Positions 9,609 through 19,124 of a stretch of DNA of 64,000 nt are shown piece after piece. The notes below the pieces were generated by a model that saw nothing but the letters and a program-made list of their open reading frames with translations, ran no database searches and was not told the DNA's origin. The position numbers and the translations under genes are program-made. Source of the stretch: Pseudomonas fluorescens (GTDB lineage: Bacteria > Pseudomonadota > Gammaproteobacteria > Pseudomonadales > Pseudomonadaceae); the NCBI RefSeq assembly GCF_018614655.1, contig NZ_JAGGOG010000001.1, forward strand, positions 124,001-188,000, in the 5' to 3' direction. Positions within the stretch are counted from its first letter, which is position 1. Each line of letters opens with the position of its first letter.

Positions 9609-10562
9609 ATGAGCCCAGACATGAAACCGATCCGTGCGTTTCGCCCCGTGCAACTCGCCCTGTTGACCCTGATCAGCCTGCCGGCCCTGGCCACCGAAGG
9701 CGGTGTCGACAACATCGGCCCCGGCACCGACGGCTTCTACATCTTGCCGCTGGACGTCAACAACCTGCCGGACCACATGTTCGCGTTCAACCTCTACTAC
9801 AACCACTACGAAGCCAGGAAGCTCAATATCAGTTCCCTGGGCGGCAAGGTGCCGGGGGTGAATATCCAATCCGATGCGGTCATCCCGCGCCTGGATTACC
9901 TCAGCCCGGTGCGGGTGTTCGGCGGGCGACTGGGCGCCTACATCGCCCAACCCTGGATCAAACAGCAAGTGTCGATGTTCGACATGTCTGACCAGCGCGA
10001 AAGCATGGGCGATACCACCCTGGCCCCCATCATCCTCTGGGACATGGGCAAGAACCTGACCCTGGCGACGGCCCTGGAGATCACCTTGCCCACCGGCGAG
10101 TACGACGCCACGCGGCTGGCCAACACCAGCAACAATTTCTACACCTACAAACCGCTGGTGTCCGCGACCTGGATGCCTAATGAGCGTACCGAGCTGTCGA
10201 TCAAGACCACCTACAGTTTCAACAAGGAAAACCCTGATACCCATTACCGCTCGGGGCAGATTTTCCACTTTGATTATTCGGCCAGCTACAAAGTGACCGA
10301 CAACCTGAGCCTGGGGGTGAATGGGTACTACCTCAAGCAGACCACTGACGATAAGCAATATGGGCGTACGGTGGTCAATATCTACGGGGAGGATGTTGAT
10401 GACGGGGTGAAGGGGCAGGTGTTTGCCATAGGTCCGGCGGTGTATTTCACTTTTCTCAAGTACGCCAGTGCGGAGGTGCGGTGGGCCAAGGAGTTTGATG
10501 TGAAGAATCGGCCGGAGGGGGATATGTTGTGGGCTAAGTTGACGATTCCGTTTGCGCTGTAA
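9609..10562 (+). CDS. Outer-membrane transporter of the phenol-degradation MetA/SphA-like family
   Basis: This 317-residue protein (313 if it starts at the ATG at 9621, MKPIRAF) has a signal peptide with a hydrophobic core LALLTLISLPALA before TEGG. The mature part is rich in alternating aromatic strands (FAFNLYYNHYEARKL, HFDYSASYKVTDNLSLGVNGYYL) and ends in a short strand, WAKLTIPFAL. This is typical of small beta-barrel proteins annotated as MetA pathway of phenol degradation. Such proteins are thought to pass hydrophobic compounds across the outer membrane; sphA in P. aeruginosa is induced by sphingosine. The divergent AraC regulator ending at 9418 probably controls it. No clear Shine-Dalgarno separates the two starts; the signal peptide reads better from 9621. 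Confidence 0.75.
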   Translation: MSPDMKPIRAFRPVQLALLTLISLPALATEGGVDNIGPGTDGFYILPLDVNNLPDHMFAFNLYYNHYEARKLNISSLGGKVPGVNIQSDAVIPRLDYLSPVRVFGGRLGAYIAQPWIKQQVSMFDMSDQRESMGDTTLAPIILWDMGKNLTLATALEITLPTGEYDATRLANTSNNFYTYKPLVSATWMPNERTELSIKTTYSFNKENPDTHYRSGQIFHFDYSASYKVTDNLSLGVNGYYLKQTTDDKQYGRTVVNIYGEDVDDGVKGQVFAIGPAVYFTFLKYASAEVRWAKEFDVKNRPEGDMLWAKLTIPFAL

Positions 10563-10581
10563 TGCGGGGGGGGGCTGGGCT

Positions 10582-11166
10582 GGGGTACATATCCATTTCT
10601 GTGGTAACGGCCTCCTCAGGTTCCGCCCTTACGGCGGGTCACTTTTGGAAAAGAGCCCCAAAAGTAACCAAAAGGGCTCTTGCCCCACCACTCGGCACCT
10701 CGCTAGTGCTCGGTGTGCCCGAACGCAGGCATTACTCCGTGGGCCGCCGCGACGGGCCATCCATGGCCCAACGCGGCTAAACCGGCGTCCTGCCGGTTTA
10801 CCCACTGCGTAATACCTGCGTTCGGCCAGCGTGGTTTAACGGGGCGCCTCAGATCAAGATCAAGATCAAAAGCAGATCAAGAGCACGCAGCCTCGCTGGC
10901 GCTCGACAGCTGCTACGCGAGGGTGGGGAGGAAGAAACGCATACGCTTCAAAGAATAGGTCGGCTACTAGGCCGCCTCGCTTTGTTTTTGATCTTGGGCG
11001 CCCCGTTAAACCACGATGGCAATGCCGGAGTGAGGGCATGCCGAGCCCAGGCGAGGCACCGAGTGGTGGGGCAAGAGCGTTTTGGTTACTTTGGGGCTTT
11101 TCCAAAGTGACCCGCCGTCAGGGTGGAACCAACAGTGGCCGTTACCGCAGCAACGGATATACCCCC
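10582..11166. repeat. Large composite inverted repeat filling a 629-bp gene-free gap
   Basis: No gene is visible between 10563 and 11191. Outer arms of about 150 bp (10582-10735 and 11018-11166) are inverted copies with the shared core CGGCGGGTCACTTT and CTCTTGCCCCACCACTCGG. A second nested pair is GTGGTTTAACGGGGCGCC at 10831-10848 against its exact reverse complement at 10997-11014. Next to the inner left arm is a short GATCAA tandem run, and the centre holds a solo half of the palindrome family found at 39599 and 47110 (10885-10919). The arms have diverged by substitutions and small gaps. It resembles non-coding repeats scattered through P. fluorescens genomes. No transposase is present. 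Confidence 0.8.
10885..10919. repeat. Solo right arm of repeat family C
   Basis: This stretch matches the right arm of the palindromes at 39599-39710 and 47110-47222 (it includes CAGCCTCGCTGGCGCTCGAC). No matching left arm is nearby. It lies inside the larger inverted repeat. Confidence 0.7.
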
Positions 11167-11191
11167 CCCAATCCACCCAACCCAACCCCAC

Positions 11192-12529
11192 TCAACTAGC
11201 AGTAGCCAACAACAAATCCCGCACCGACCTTCCCTGCCCACGACTACGGTCATGCTCATACAACGACGCTGCAATCTCGTCCGCCCGAATCGGCAGGATC
11301 GACAACAGCGTGTCGCTCAAACCATGGCTGGCCTGGCTGAACCCCTGCATGTAGATACCCGCCTTGCAGCGCTCATCCGTCACCACGCGGTAGTCACGGC
11401 TGACCTCGAACTCACCCATGTACTCCTGCAACGGCGCCAGCAACTGGCGATGCATCTGCCGCTCATACCCGGTAGCCAATACCACCGCGTCGTAATGGTT
11501 GAGGCTGGCCTCCCCGGTGGCGTTGTTGCGCAGCGCCAACTCGACACCCAACGGGCCGGCGCTGGCTTTTTCCACAGTGGTCAGGGTACGGAAGGCGTGA
11601 CGGGCAATACCCGAGACTTTCTGGCGATAAAAAATACCGTAGATGCGCTCGATCAGGTCCAGGTCCACCACCGAATAGTTGGTGTTGTGGTACTCGTTGA
11701 CCAGGCGCTCGCGCTCACCGCTGGCTTGCTGGAACACCAGGTCGGTGAATTCCGGCGAGAACACTTCGTTGACGAACGGGCTGTCGTCGGCCGGCTTGAG
11801 GGCCGAGCCCCGCAGGATCATGTCCACCTGCACCGACGGGAAGCTGTCGTTGAGGTCGATAAAGGCTTCGGCCGCGCTCTGGCCGCCGCCGATGATCGCA
11901 ATGCGCATCGGCTTGCCATCGACGCACGGCTGCTGGGCCATGCGTGCCAGGTATTGGGAATGATGGAACACTCGGCCATCCTCCTTGAGGCCCTTGAACG
12001 CCGGTGGAATACGCGGCGTCCCGCCGGCGCTGACCACCACCGAACGGGCCGTGCGCACCAGTTGCTCACCCTGGGCATCCCGGGAAATTACCCGCAGCGC
12101 CTCGACCTGCTGCTGATGCAGGATCGGCTCGATGGCCAGCACTTCCTCGCCATAACGGCTTTGTGCCTGGAACTGGCCGGACACCCAACGCAGGTAGTCG
12201 TTGTACTCCATCCGGCACGGGTAGAAGGTTCCCAGGTTGATGAAGTCCACCAGGCGGCCATGGGCCTTGAGGTAGTTGACGAAGGAGTAAGGGCTGGTGG
12301 GGTTGCGCAGGGTGACCAGGTCCTTGAGGAAGGAAATCTGCAATTCACTCTGGGCTACCAGGGTATTGCCGTGCCAGCGGTAGTCAGCCTGCTTGTCGAG
12401 AAACAGCACGTCCAGTTTGCCTTGGGCCTTCTCGCGCTCTTGCAGGGCGATGGCGAGCGCCAGGTTCGAAGGGCCGAAACCGATACCGATCAGGTCGTGA
12501 ACCGCGGGCGATGCAATTGCCTGTGTCAT
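11192..12529 (-). CDS. pvdA: L-ornithine N5-monooxygenase PvdA
   Basis: PvdA hydroxylates ornithine at N5 using FAD, NADPH and O2, giving the hydroxyornithine needed for pyoverdine. The 445-residue protein starts MTQAIASPAV at 12529, preceded by AGGA at proper spacing. It has the FAD motif GIGFGPSN near residues 15-22, an NADPH-binding GGGQSAAE, and the C-terminal ATGYERQ typical of N-hydroxylating monooxygenases. An exact PvdS-type promoter (TAAAT-N16-CGT) lies about 90 bases upstream, just beyond the 3' end of the sigma-factor gene, so pvdA has its own iron-starvation promoter. Neighbours are the sigma factor and the pvdRT-opmQ export genes. Confidence 0.95.
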   Translation of the reverse strand: MTQAIASPAVHDLIGIGFGPSNLALAIALQEREKAQGKLDVLFLDKQADYRWHGNTLVAQSELQISFLKDLVTLRNPTSPYSFVNYLKAHGRLVDFINLGTFYPCRMEYNDYLRWVSGQFQAQSRYGEEVLAIEPILHQQQVEALRVISRDAQGEQLVRTARSVVVSAGGTPRIPPAFKGLKEDGRVFHHSQYLARMAQQPCVDGKPMRIAIIGGGQSAAEAFIDLNDSFPSVQVDMILRGSALKPADDSPFVNEVFSPEFTDLVFQQASGERERLVNEYHNTNYSVVDLDLIERIYGIFYRQKVSGIARHAFRTLTTVEKASAGPLGVELALRNNATGEASLNHYDAVVLATGYERQMHRQLLAPLQEYMGEFEVSRDYRVVTDERCKAGIYMQGFSQASHGLSDTLLSILPIRADEIAASLYEHDRSRGQGRSVRDLLLATAS

Positions 12530-12619
12530 TCCAGTGTCCTCTGGATAAGCCCCGTGGCGGTGGGGCGGGAAAGCCTCAGAGACCTGTAGGCAGAACAACA
12601 GGTCGTGTGTTGATAGGAA

Positions 12620-12643
12620 ACGAGGACAATGAAAAAAAATTTA
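12620..12643 (-). promoter_or_regulatory. PvdS-dependent promoter (IS box) for pvdA
   Basis: On the minus strand TAAAT (12643-12639) is followed by exactly 16 bases and CGT (12622-12620), the published PvdS consensus. It lies between the sigma-factor gene and pvdA and points towards pvdA. Confidence 0.85.
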
Positions 12644-12655
12644 GCCGCGACGCAA

Positions 12656-13138
12656 TCAGTGCGTGTCCCACTCACGCATCCGCACCCGGCAGTGCTTCAT
12701 GGCGTTGACGATGTGTTTCTCCACAAGGCTGCGGGAAATGTTCAGGCGCTCGGCAATTTCCAGATGGGACAAACCTTCGAGCTTGCGCAGTAGAAAGCTA
12801 TTGCGACAGGCTGCCGGCAATTCCCCCAAAGCGCGCTCCAACATCTCCAGGCGCTGGCCATGATCCAGGCTGGCGTGAGGGGAAGCCGTGGAAAACCGCT
12901 CTTCGCTGTCCAGTACATCCAATGGCTCAACCTGGCGCAGGGCATTGCGCCGATGGCCGTCGATCACCAGGTTCAGGGCGGTGCGGTAAAGGAAGGCGCG
13001 CGGTTGTTCGATCGGCGTATCGCTGGCCCGCTCCAGCACCCGCACATAAGCGTCATGCACCACATCCTCGGCCACCTGGCGGTTGCCCAGCTTGGCGTTA
13101 AGGAAACACACCAGCTCACGATAGTAGTTTTCCAACAT
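12656..13138 (-). CDS. fpvI: ECF sigma factor, FpvI-like
   Basis: This 160-residue iron-starvation ECF sigma factor has a sigma region 2 (LGNRQVAEDVVHDAYVRVLE and PRAFLYRTALNLVID) in the first half and a sigma region 4 helix-turn-helix (LPAACRNSFLLRKLEGLSHLEIAERLNISRS, read in two parts) at the C-terminus. Its length and sequence fit FpvI, which drives the ferripyoverdine receptor gene fpvA, better than PvdS, which is nearer 187 residues and has a different N-terminus. Placement beside pvdA supports a pyoverdine role. No anti-sigma gene (fpvR) or receptor gene is in the window, so they must lie elsewhere. A weak Fur-box-like sequence lies about 100 bases upstream. Another FecI-type assignment remains possible. 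Confidence 0.8.
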   Translation of the reverse strand: MLENYYRELVCFLNAKLGNRQVAEDVVHDAYVRVLERASDTPIEQPRAFLYRTALNLVIDGHRRNALRQVEPLDVLDSEERFSTASPHASLDHGQRLEMLERALGELPAACRNSFLLRKLEGLSHLEIAERLNISRSLVEKHIVNAMKHCRVRMREWDTH

Positions 13139-13237
13139 GACTCCCGACCGCCTGAATGGATAGCGGCATTAGGTCCTTGAGTGCGAAGACAACAGCCAAT
13201 TCAGCGATACGTTTCGATGATGGCAGTTTGAGTGTGT

Positions 13238-13262
13238 GTAATTTATAGTAATTCTCATCTAG
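13238..13262 (-). promoter_or_regulatory. Possible Fur box upstream of the fpvI-like gene
   Basis: The minus-strand stretch AGATGAGAATTACTATAAAT is AT-rich in an otherwise GC-rich region and matches about 10 of 19 positions of the Fur consensus. The position fits iron repression of the sigma-factor gene. The match is weak. Confidence 0.35.
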
Positions 13263-13332
13263 ATTTAAATAATACTTGTATCAACGGCCCATTTATTTCT
13301 CTGCAACACCTGTAACCGCATATGTAACAGCC

Positions 13333-13356
13333 TAAATTGCCGGGCAATTTTCTCGT
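13333..13356 (+). promoter_or_regulatory. PvdS-dependent promoter (IS box) for pvdR-pvdT-opmQ
   Basis: TAAAT (13333-13337), exactly 16 bases, then CGT (13354-13356). The pvdR ATG follows 56 bases downstream. This places the export/recycling operon under the iron-starvation sigma factor PvdS. Confidence 0.82.
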
Positions 13357-13411
13357 TTACCTTGCAGCTTCCCGCACCTGCGGCCCGTTCTTTCCCGGCT
13401 GGAACCTAAGC

Positions 13412-14584
13412 ATGCAACATCCTCGACCCGCCCGACGCGCCCTGCTTGTCATTACGTGCCTGATCCCCGTTATCGCTGTCGCCGCCTGGCAGGTCCTGCC
13501 ACCGGGTCGGGACAAACTGGCGACCGTCACCGTGACCCGTGGCGATATCGAAAGCAGCGTCACCGCCCTGGGCACCCTGCAACCCCGGCGCTACGTCGAT
13601 GTCGGCGCCCAGGCCTCCGGGCAGATCCAGAAAATCCACGTGGAGGCTGGCGCCGAGGTCAAAGAAGGCCAATTGCTGGTGGAGATCGACCCGTCCACGC
13701 AAAAGGCCAAGCTGGACGCAAGCCGCTACGCCATCGAAAACCTGCAGGCCCAGTTGCAGGAACAACGGGCCCAGCATGAACTGGCGCGGCAGAAGTACCA
13801 GCGTCAGCAAAAACTCGCGGCCGGCAACGCCACCCGTGAAGAAGATGTGCAAACCGCCAAGGCCGAACTGAGCGCCACCCAGGCGCGGGTCGACATGTTC
13901 CAGGCCCAGATCCGCCAGGCCCAGGCCAGCTTGCGCAGCGACGAAGCCGAGCTGGGCTACACCCGCATCTATGCGCCCATGAGTGGCACCGTGGTCGCAG
14001 TGGACGCCCGGGAAGGCCAGACCCTCAACGCCCAGCAACAGACACCGCTGATCCTGCGTATCGCCAAGCTGTCGCCGATGACCGTCTGGGCCGAGGTTTC
14101 CGAGGCGGATATCGGCCACGTCAAACCCGGCATGCATGCCTACTTCACCACCCTCAGCGGCGGCGCCCGGCGCTGGACCAGCACCGTGCGGCAGATCCTG
14201 CCGGTGCCGCCCAAACCACTGAATGAAACCAGCCAAGGCAACGGCAGCCCTGCCAGCAGCAGTAAGAGCGGCAGTGGCCGCGTGGTGCTGTACACCGTGC
14301 TGCTGGATGTCGACAACCCAGATCACGCCTTGATGGCCGAAATGACCACTCAAGTGTTTTTCGTCGCCGGCCGTGCGCAGAACGTGTTAACCGCGCCGGT
14401 CGCCGCTCTCAAGGGCGGTGTCGGGACCGAACTGCAGCAGGCCCGGGTGGTGGCCAAAAATGGTGACATCGAACAACGCCAGGTGCGCACCGGCCTCAGC
14501 GACCGACTGCGCATCCAAGTGGTTGAAGGGCTCGCCGAGGGCGAGCATGTGCTGATCGGCCCCGCCGCCAATAGCGGAGGTTGA
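13412..14584 (+). CDS. pvdR: PvdR, periplasmic adaptor of the pyoverdine efflux pump
   Basis: This 390-residue MacA-type membrane-fusion protein joins PvdT in the inner membrane to OpmQ in the outer membrane. The start at 13412 (MQHPRPARRA) gives one N-terminal membrane anchor (ALLVITCLIPVIAVAAW), a lipoyl/biotinyl-like half (GDIESSVTALGTLQPRRYVD), a coiled-coil hairpin rich in Gln and Ala at about residues 95-180, and beta-barrel domains after it. The TGA is immediately followed by the pvdT ATG. In P. aeruginosa PvdRT-OpmQ recycles pyoverdine from the periplasm and exports newly made siderophore. An exact PvdS promoter precedes the gene. Confidence 0.92.
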   Translation: MQHPRPARRALLVITCLIPVIAVAAWQVLPPGRDKLATVTVTRGDIESSVTALGTLQPRRYVDVGAQASGQIQKIHVEAGAEVKEGQLLVEIDPSTQKAKLDASRYAIENLQAQLQEQRAQHELARQKYQRQQKLAAGNATREEDVQTAKAELSATQARVDMFQAQIRQAQASLRSDEAELGYTRIYAPMSGTVVAVDAREGQTLNAQQQTPLILRIAKLSPMTVWAEVSEADIGHVKPGMHAYFTTLSGGARRWTSTVRQILPVPPKPLNETSQGNGSPASSSKSGSGRVVLYTVLLDVDNPDHALMAEMTTQVFFVAGRAQNVLTAPVAALKGGVGTELQQARVVAKNGDIEQRQVRTGLSDRLRIQVVEGLAEGEHVLIGPAANSGG

Positions 14585-16558
14585 ATGCAAACGCCCCTGA
14601 TCACCCTGTCGGACATCCGTAAGTCCTACGGCGGCGGCGATGCGCCGTTGGTGGAAGTACTGCGCGGGATTGATATGTCGATCCATGCCGGCGAGTTTGT
14701 CGCGATTGTCGGCGCGTCCGGCTCCGGCAAATCGACCTTGATGAACATCCTCGGCTGCCTCGACCGCCCCACCTGCGGCGAGTACCTGTTTGCCGGAGAA
14801 AACGTCGCGCAACTGGACAGCGATGAGTTGGCCTGGCTGCGACGCGAAGCCTTCGGTTTCGTGTTCCAGGGCTACCACCTGATCCCCGCCGCGTCGGCCC
14901 GTGAAAACGTCGAGATGCCGGCCATTTATGCCGGTATCCCGGCCGCTGAACGTCACGCCCGAGCCACCGCCCTGCTGGAACGCCTGGGCCTGGGCGAGCG
15001 CACCGGCAATCGCCCGCATCAGCTGTCCGGTGGTCAGCAACAACGGGTGTCGATTGCCCGAGCCTTGATGAACGGCGGCCATATCATTCTTGCCGACGAA
15101 CCCACCGGCGCCCTCGACAGCCACAGCGGCGCGGAAGTCATGACGCTGCTGGACGAACTCGCGGCCCAGGGCCACGTGGTGATCCTGATTACCCACGACC
15201 GCGAAGTGGCGGCGCGAGCCAAACGCGTCATCGAAATCCGCGACGGGCTGATCATCAGCGACACCGCCGCCGACCATCCCGAGGTGCAACACAGCGCCAA
15301 CGCCGACGCCTTGCAAGCCGTCGACCTGCGCCAGCGCCTGGAAGACGGCAGCGAGCACAACGGTGCCTGGAAAGGTGAACTGGTGGACGCCGTGCACGCC
15401 GCCTGGCGTGTGATGTGGATCAACCGCTTCCGTACCGCCCTGACCTTGCTGGGCATCGTGATTGGCGTGGCCTCGGTGGTGGTGATGCTGGCCGTCGGCG
15501 AAGGCAGCAAGCGCCAGGTCATGGCGCAGATGGGCGCCTTTGGCTCAAACATTCTCTACCTCAGCGGCCTGTCCTCCAGCCCGCGGGCGCCCAGGGGCAT
15601 CGTCAGCCTGACCGACGTCGCCGCCGTGGCAATGTTGCCCCAGGTGAAAATGATCATGCCGGTCAACGGCTCGCAGGCCACGGTGCGTTTCGGCAATGCC
15701 GACCACGCCAGTTATGTCGGCGGTAACGGCATCAACTTCCCGGAAATCTTCAACTGGCCGGTGGTCGAAGGCAGCTACTTCACCCAGGCCGACGAAGACA
15801 GCGCCACCGCCGTGGCCGTCATCGGCAAGAAGGTGCGGGACAAACTGCTCAAGGACTTCAGTGACCCCATCGGCCAGTACATCCTGATCGAGAACGTGCC
15901 ATTCCAGGTGATCGGCGTGCTCCAGGAAAAAGGCGCCAGCTCGGGCGATCAGGACAGCGACGACCGGATTGCTGTGCCCTACTCCGCCGCCAGCATCCGC
16001 CTGTTCGGCAGCCAGAACCCGCAGTATGTGGCCATCGCGGCCGCCGACGCCTCCCAGGTCAAGCAGACCGAACAGGCCATCGATGAACTGATGTTGGGCT
16101 TGCACAACGGCCGCCGCGACTTCGTGGTGACCAACTACGCGGCCATGATCCAGGCCGAGGCGCGCACGCAGAATACCCTGTCGTTGATGCTCGGCTCGAT
16201 TGCCGCCATTTCTCTGTTGGTGGGCGGGATCGGCGTGATGAACATCATGCTGATGACCGTGCGTGAACGCACCCGGGAAATCGGCATCCGCATGGCGACC
16301 GGTGCACGCCAGCGCGACATCCTGCGCCAGTTCCTCACCGAAGCCGTGATGCTTTCGGTGGTCGGCGGCCTGTGTGGTGTCGCCCTGGCGCTGATGGTCG
16401 GCGGCGTGCTGATCCTCGCCGAAGTGGCGGTGCAATTTTCCCTGCTGGCGGTGCTCGGCGCCTTTGGCTGCGCACTTGTCACCGGTGTTGTATTCGGCTT
16501 TATGCCGGCCCGCAAAGCTGCCCGGCTTGATCCGGTAAAGGCGTTGACCAGTGAATAA
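14585..16558 (+). CDS. pvdT: PvdT, MacB-type ABC exporter ATPase-permease
   Basis: The 657-residue protein fuses an ATPase domain to an FtsX-type permease, as in MacB. The ATPase has Walker [10 protein letters not shown] (residues 43-51), signature LSGGQQQR and Walker [14 protein letters not shown]. The permease has a membrane helix near residue 285 ([20 protein letters not shown]), a large periplasmic domain, and three C-terminal helices. The length is standard. It powers pyoverdine transfer through PvdR and OpmQ. It begins directly after the pvdR stop and overlaps opmQ by 8 bases, so the three are one operon. Confidence 0.93.
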   Translation: MQTPLITLSDIRKSYGGGDAPLVEVLRGIDMSIHAGEFVAIVGASGSGKSTLMNILGCLDRPTCGEYLFAGENVAQLDSDELAWLRREAFGFVFQGYHLIPAASARENVEMPAIYAGIPAAERHARATALLERLGLGERTGNRPHQLSGGQQQRVSIARALMNGGHIILADEPTGALDSHSGAEVMTLLDELAAQGHVVILITHDREVAARAKRVIEIRDGLIISDTAADHPEVQHSANADALQAVDLRQRLEDGSEHNGAWKGELVDAVHAAWRVMWINRFRTALTLLGIVIGVASVVVMLAVGEGSKRQVMAQMGAFGSNILYLSGLSSSPRAPRGIVSLTDVAAVAMLPQVKMIMPVNGSQATVRFGNADHASYVGGNGINFPEIFNWPVVEGSYFTQADEDSATAVAVIGKKVRDKLLKDFSDPIGQYILIENVPFQVIGVLQEKGASSGDQDSDDRIAVPYSAASIRLFGSQNPQYVAIAAADASQVKQTEQAIDELMLGLHNGRRDFVVTNYAAMIQAEARTQNTLSLMLGSIAAISLLVGGIGVMNIMLMTVRERTREIGIRMATGARQRDILRQFLTEAVMLSVVGGLCGVALALMVGGVLILAEVAVQFSLLAVLGAFGCALVTGVVFGFMPARKAARLDPVKALTSE

Positions 16559-17954
16559 ACGACCCATGACCCCGCGACTGTCCCTGCTCACCCTGTGCCT
16601 GCTGCTCAACGCCTGCGCCGGCACCTCACCCTCTTCCGGTACCGGCATTGCACCGCCCACGGCCTGGCAATTCGCCGAGCGCCAGGCAAACCAGTCCACC
16701 CATCAACAATGGTGGACGCAGTTCGGCAGCCCACAATTGAACCGCCTGATCGACCAGGCTCGCCGCGACAGCTATGACGTGGCGGCAGCCATGGCCCGGG
16801 TGCGCCAGGCCCAGGCCAGCGCAGTGATTGCCGGTGCGCCGCTGTTGCCGGAGGTGGGCCTGAACCTCAAGGCCAATCGCCAGAAACGCATCAGCGGCAG
16901 CAGCACCTCAGACAGCACTGACACCAGCAGCACGGTCAACAGCTACAGCGCCAACCTCACCGCCAGCTATGAACTGGACTTCTGGGGCGGTCGCGCCGCC
17001 GCCCGCGACAGCGCGCTGCAAAGCGTGCGCGCCAGTGAGTTCGATCAGGCGACGGTGGAACTGACCCTGCTCAGCAACGTCGCCGACCGTTATGCGCAGA
17101 CCTTGTCGGCACAACAACGTCGGCAGATTGCCGAACTCAACCTGACCAACGCCCGCAATGTCCTCGACCTGGTGCAAACCCGTTACAACGCAGGTTCGGC
17201 CACCGTCCTGGAACTGGCCCAACAGAAAAGCCTGGTGACCAGCCAGCAACGCCAACTGCCGCTGATTCAACAACAAGCCGAGGAATCGCTGATCACCCTC
17301 GCCGCCCTGCTGGGCCAGCCAGTGCAAGCACTGGACCTGGGTACCGAGGGTTTCCAGGCCATGACCTGGCCGACTATTGGCGCTGGCATGCCCAGCGACC
17401 TGTTGACGCGCCGTCCCGACATCGCCCGTGCCGAGGCGCAAATGGCGGCGGCGCAAGCGGATGTCACCGTGGCCCGCGCAGCGATGCTGCCGACGGTGAC
17501 GCTGGGGGCGTCGTTGGGGTCAGGATCGAGCAAGGCGGCCGACGTGTTGCGCAGCCCGTTCTATACCCTCACCTCGGGACTGGTGGGGCCGGTCTTCAAT
17601 AACGGGCGCCTGAGTGCCGAGCGCGATCGGGCCAGGGCGCGGCAGGAGGAACTGCTCGAGGTCTATCGTGGCTCGATCATCAATGGGTTTGCGGACGTGG
17701 AAAAGGCCCTCAGCAGCATTACCGGGCTGGATCAGCAGCGCCAGTGGCAGGCTGAGGAATTACAACAGGCGCAGACAGCGTTTGAGATTGCCGAGAGTCG
17801 CTATCAGGCGGGAGCCGAGGATCTGCTGACGGTGCTGGAGACACAACGAACGCTGTATGCGGCGCAGGATTTGAATGTACAGCTGCGGTTAGCGCGAGTG
17901 CAGGCGAGTATTGCGCTGTACAAGGCGTTAGGGGGTGGATGGAGAGTGTTGTGA
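16551..17954 (+). CDS. opmQ: OpmQ, outer-membrane efflux lipoprotein
   Basis: This TolC/OprM-type outer-membrane factor of 467 residues completes the PvdRT pump. The N-terminus has a lipoprotein signal with lipobox LLNAC, then two repeated TolC-like halves rich in long helices ([20 protein letters not shown]; later [19 protein letters not shown]). The GTG at 16551 overlaps the end of pvdT by 8 bases; an ATG at 16566 (MTPRLSLL) would also give a good signal peptide. It is the last gene of the pump operon and meets the convergent glycosyltransferase-like gene 6 bases later. Confidence 0.9.
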   Translation: MNKRPMTPRLSLLTLCLLLNACAGTSPSSGTGIAPPTAWQFAERQANQSTHQQWWTQFGSPQLNRLIDQARRDSYDVAAAMARVRQAQASAVIAGAPLLPEVGLNLKANRQKRISGSSTSDSTDTSSTVNSYSANLTASYELDFWGGRAAARDSALQSVRASEFDQATVELTLLSNVADRYAQTLSAQQRRQIAELNLTNARNVLDLVQTRYNAGSATVLELAQQKSLVTSQQRQLPLIQQQAEESLITLAALLGQPVQALDLGTEGFQAMTWPTIGAGMPSDLLTRRPDIARAEAQMAAAQADVTVARAAMLPTVTLGASLGSGSSKAADVLRSPFYTLTSGLVGPVFNNGRLSAERDRARARQEELLEVYRGSIINGFADVEKALSSITGLDQQRQWQAEELQQAQTAFEIAESRYQAGAEDLLTVLETQRTLYAAQDLNVQLRLARVQASIALYKALGGGWRVL

Positions 17955-17960
17955 AGGCCA

Positions 17961-18995
17961 TCAGGCCAGCGGTGTGATCTGCTTCTTTGCGAAGCGTTCG
18001 AACTCTGAGTCTGCGTGCCAGAACGAATCCAGTTTTACCCGGGTTTCGCCACCGGCCTCCAGCGTCTTCAGCTCTTCAAGCGCCTTTTTCCACCACAGCG
18101 GCCTGCAAGCATTCAGGTAGGTACACCGTTTGGCCTGCTTGCCTAACAGATAGAACTTGGCGACCTTCCGGGAAGTCGTGCACTGGCCTTTGAGCTTCCA
18201 TTTCAGACGCAGTCGATCGTAGAGCGCATTTTTCGGAAGGCCGTTGGGCACCGAAAAAGTCATCTGCGGCAGACTCTCGCGATAGGCCTCGCCATGCTGG
18301 TCAAAGAACACCTTTAACATTGCATGGTGGTAGCTCTTCACCGAGAAGTAGTGATTGATACAGTCGTTAGCCTCCACGACCTTCTTGCCGTCCAGCATGA
18401 AGGACACGGCAATCTGCTCAATGGTCAGCAGTGTGGAGCCATGGTGGGCCCATTGATCAATCAGACCGATAGTGCCATCAAGCATGGCGACGTTGGCCCT
18501 GGTCAGCCCGCAGATGCCACTGTTGAAGAGTTTCAACGACGGCGCAGGGCGCTCATTTCCGGCCTCTACTTCCTCGGCAAATGCGCGGTACTCCGAACGC
18601 CGGGACGCCTGGGCCCAACTCCACTCGAACGCATCCATCAAAAACTGATCGTCCGTGACACGCCCGAATAGCTCGGCGGGATCTTTGAAGAAGACCGTAT
18701 CGGTATCGATGAAGATGGTTTTGTCGGCGAGCTGAACACCGGCCTGGATGGCACAGGCCTTACGTCGATGGTAATAGCCTGCGGTACCTTTCCAGGCATC
18801 CAGAGTCTGCGCGTCAAGAGGCAGAACGGTGACAGGCCAACCCTCAAAGGACTCGGGCTGATCCGTCATCACTGTGATCGTGAAACTGGACGGCTCTTTC
18901 CTGTGACGCAGGGCCGACAGAATGCTGAATTTTGCTTCGTGCCGGTAAACGGTTTTGTTGCCATAGAGCAGATAGAGGAGCTGATTCGAAAACAT
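17961..18995 (-). CDS. Glycosyltransferase-like protein (GT-A fold) inside the pyoverdine locus
   Basis: This protein of 344 residues starts MFSNQLLYLLYGNKTVYRHE. It has a Rossmann-like N-terminal half ending in IFIDTDTVFFKDP, where DTD matches the metal- and nucleotide-sugar-binding DxD motif of GT-A enzymes, followed by LKLFNSGICGL, typical of GT8-like transferases. No signal peptide or membrane helix is evident, so it should be cytoplasmic. It lies downstream of pvdP on the same strand, 129 bases away, and I found no PvdS box in that gap, so it either reads through from pvdP or has another promoter. It is not one of the textbook pyoverdine genes. A surface-polysaccharide or siderophore-linked role cannot be decided from sequence. 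An upstream in-frame start would add 23 poorly conserved-looking residues. Confidence 0.7.
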   Translation of the reverse strand: MFSNQLLYLLYGNKTVYRHEAKFSILSALRHRKEPSSFTITVMTDQPESFEGWPVTVLPLDAQTLDAWKGTAGYYHRRKACAIQAGVQLADKTIFIDTDTVFFKDPAELFGRVTDDQFLMDAFEWSWAQASRRSEYRAFAEEVEAGNERPAPSLKLFNSGICGLTRANVAMLDGTIGLIDQWAHHGSTLLTIEQIAVSFMLDGKKVVEANDCINHYFSVKSYHHAMLKVFFDQHGEAYRESLPQMTFSVPNGLPKNALYDRLRLKWKLKGQCTTSRKVAKFYLLGKQAKRCTYLNACRPLWWKKALEELKTLEAGGETRVKLDSFWHADSEFERFAKKQITPLA

Positions 18996-19124
18996 ACATC
19001 CATAACGCCAAATTCGGTTCGAGGCCAACGATAAAGAGGCCCGATCGCCACATTGTGCCGCCACCCAAATTCATCTTCCAGCCGAGACACAAAGAGTAAC
19101 AATCAAATCATCCAAGACCGCCGT

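Noticed and set aside
11123..12589. Long open frame antisense to pvdA (488 codons)
   Set aside because: It mirrors the codon pattern of a well-supported gene, has no Shine-Dalgarno, and its product looks like random GC-rich translation.
13265..13285. TAAAT near 13268 as a further PvdS box
   Set aside because: The bases at the right distance read CGG with a spacer of 14 rather than CGT at 16. The exact match is at 13333-13356.
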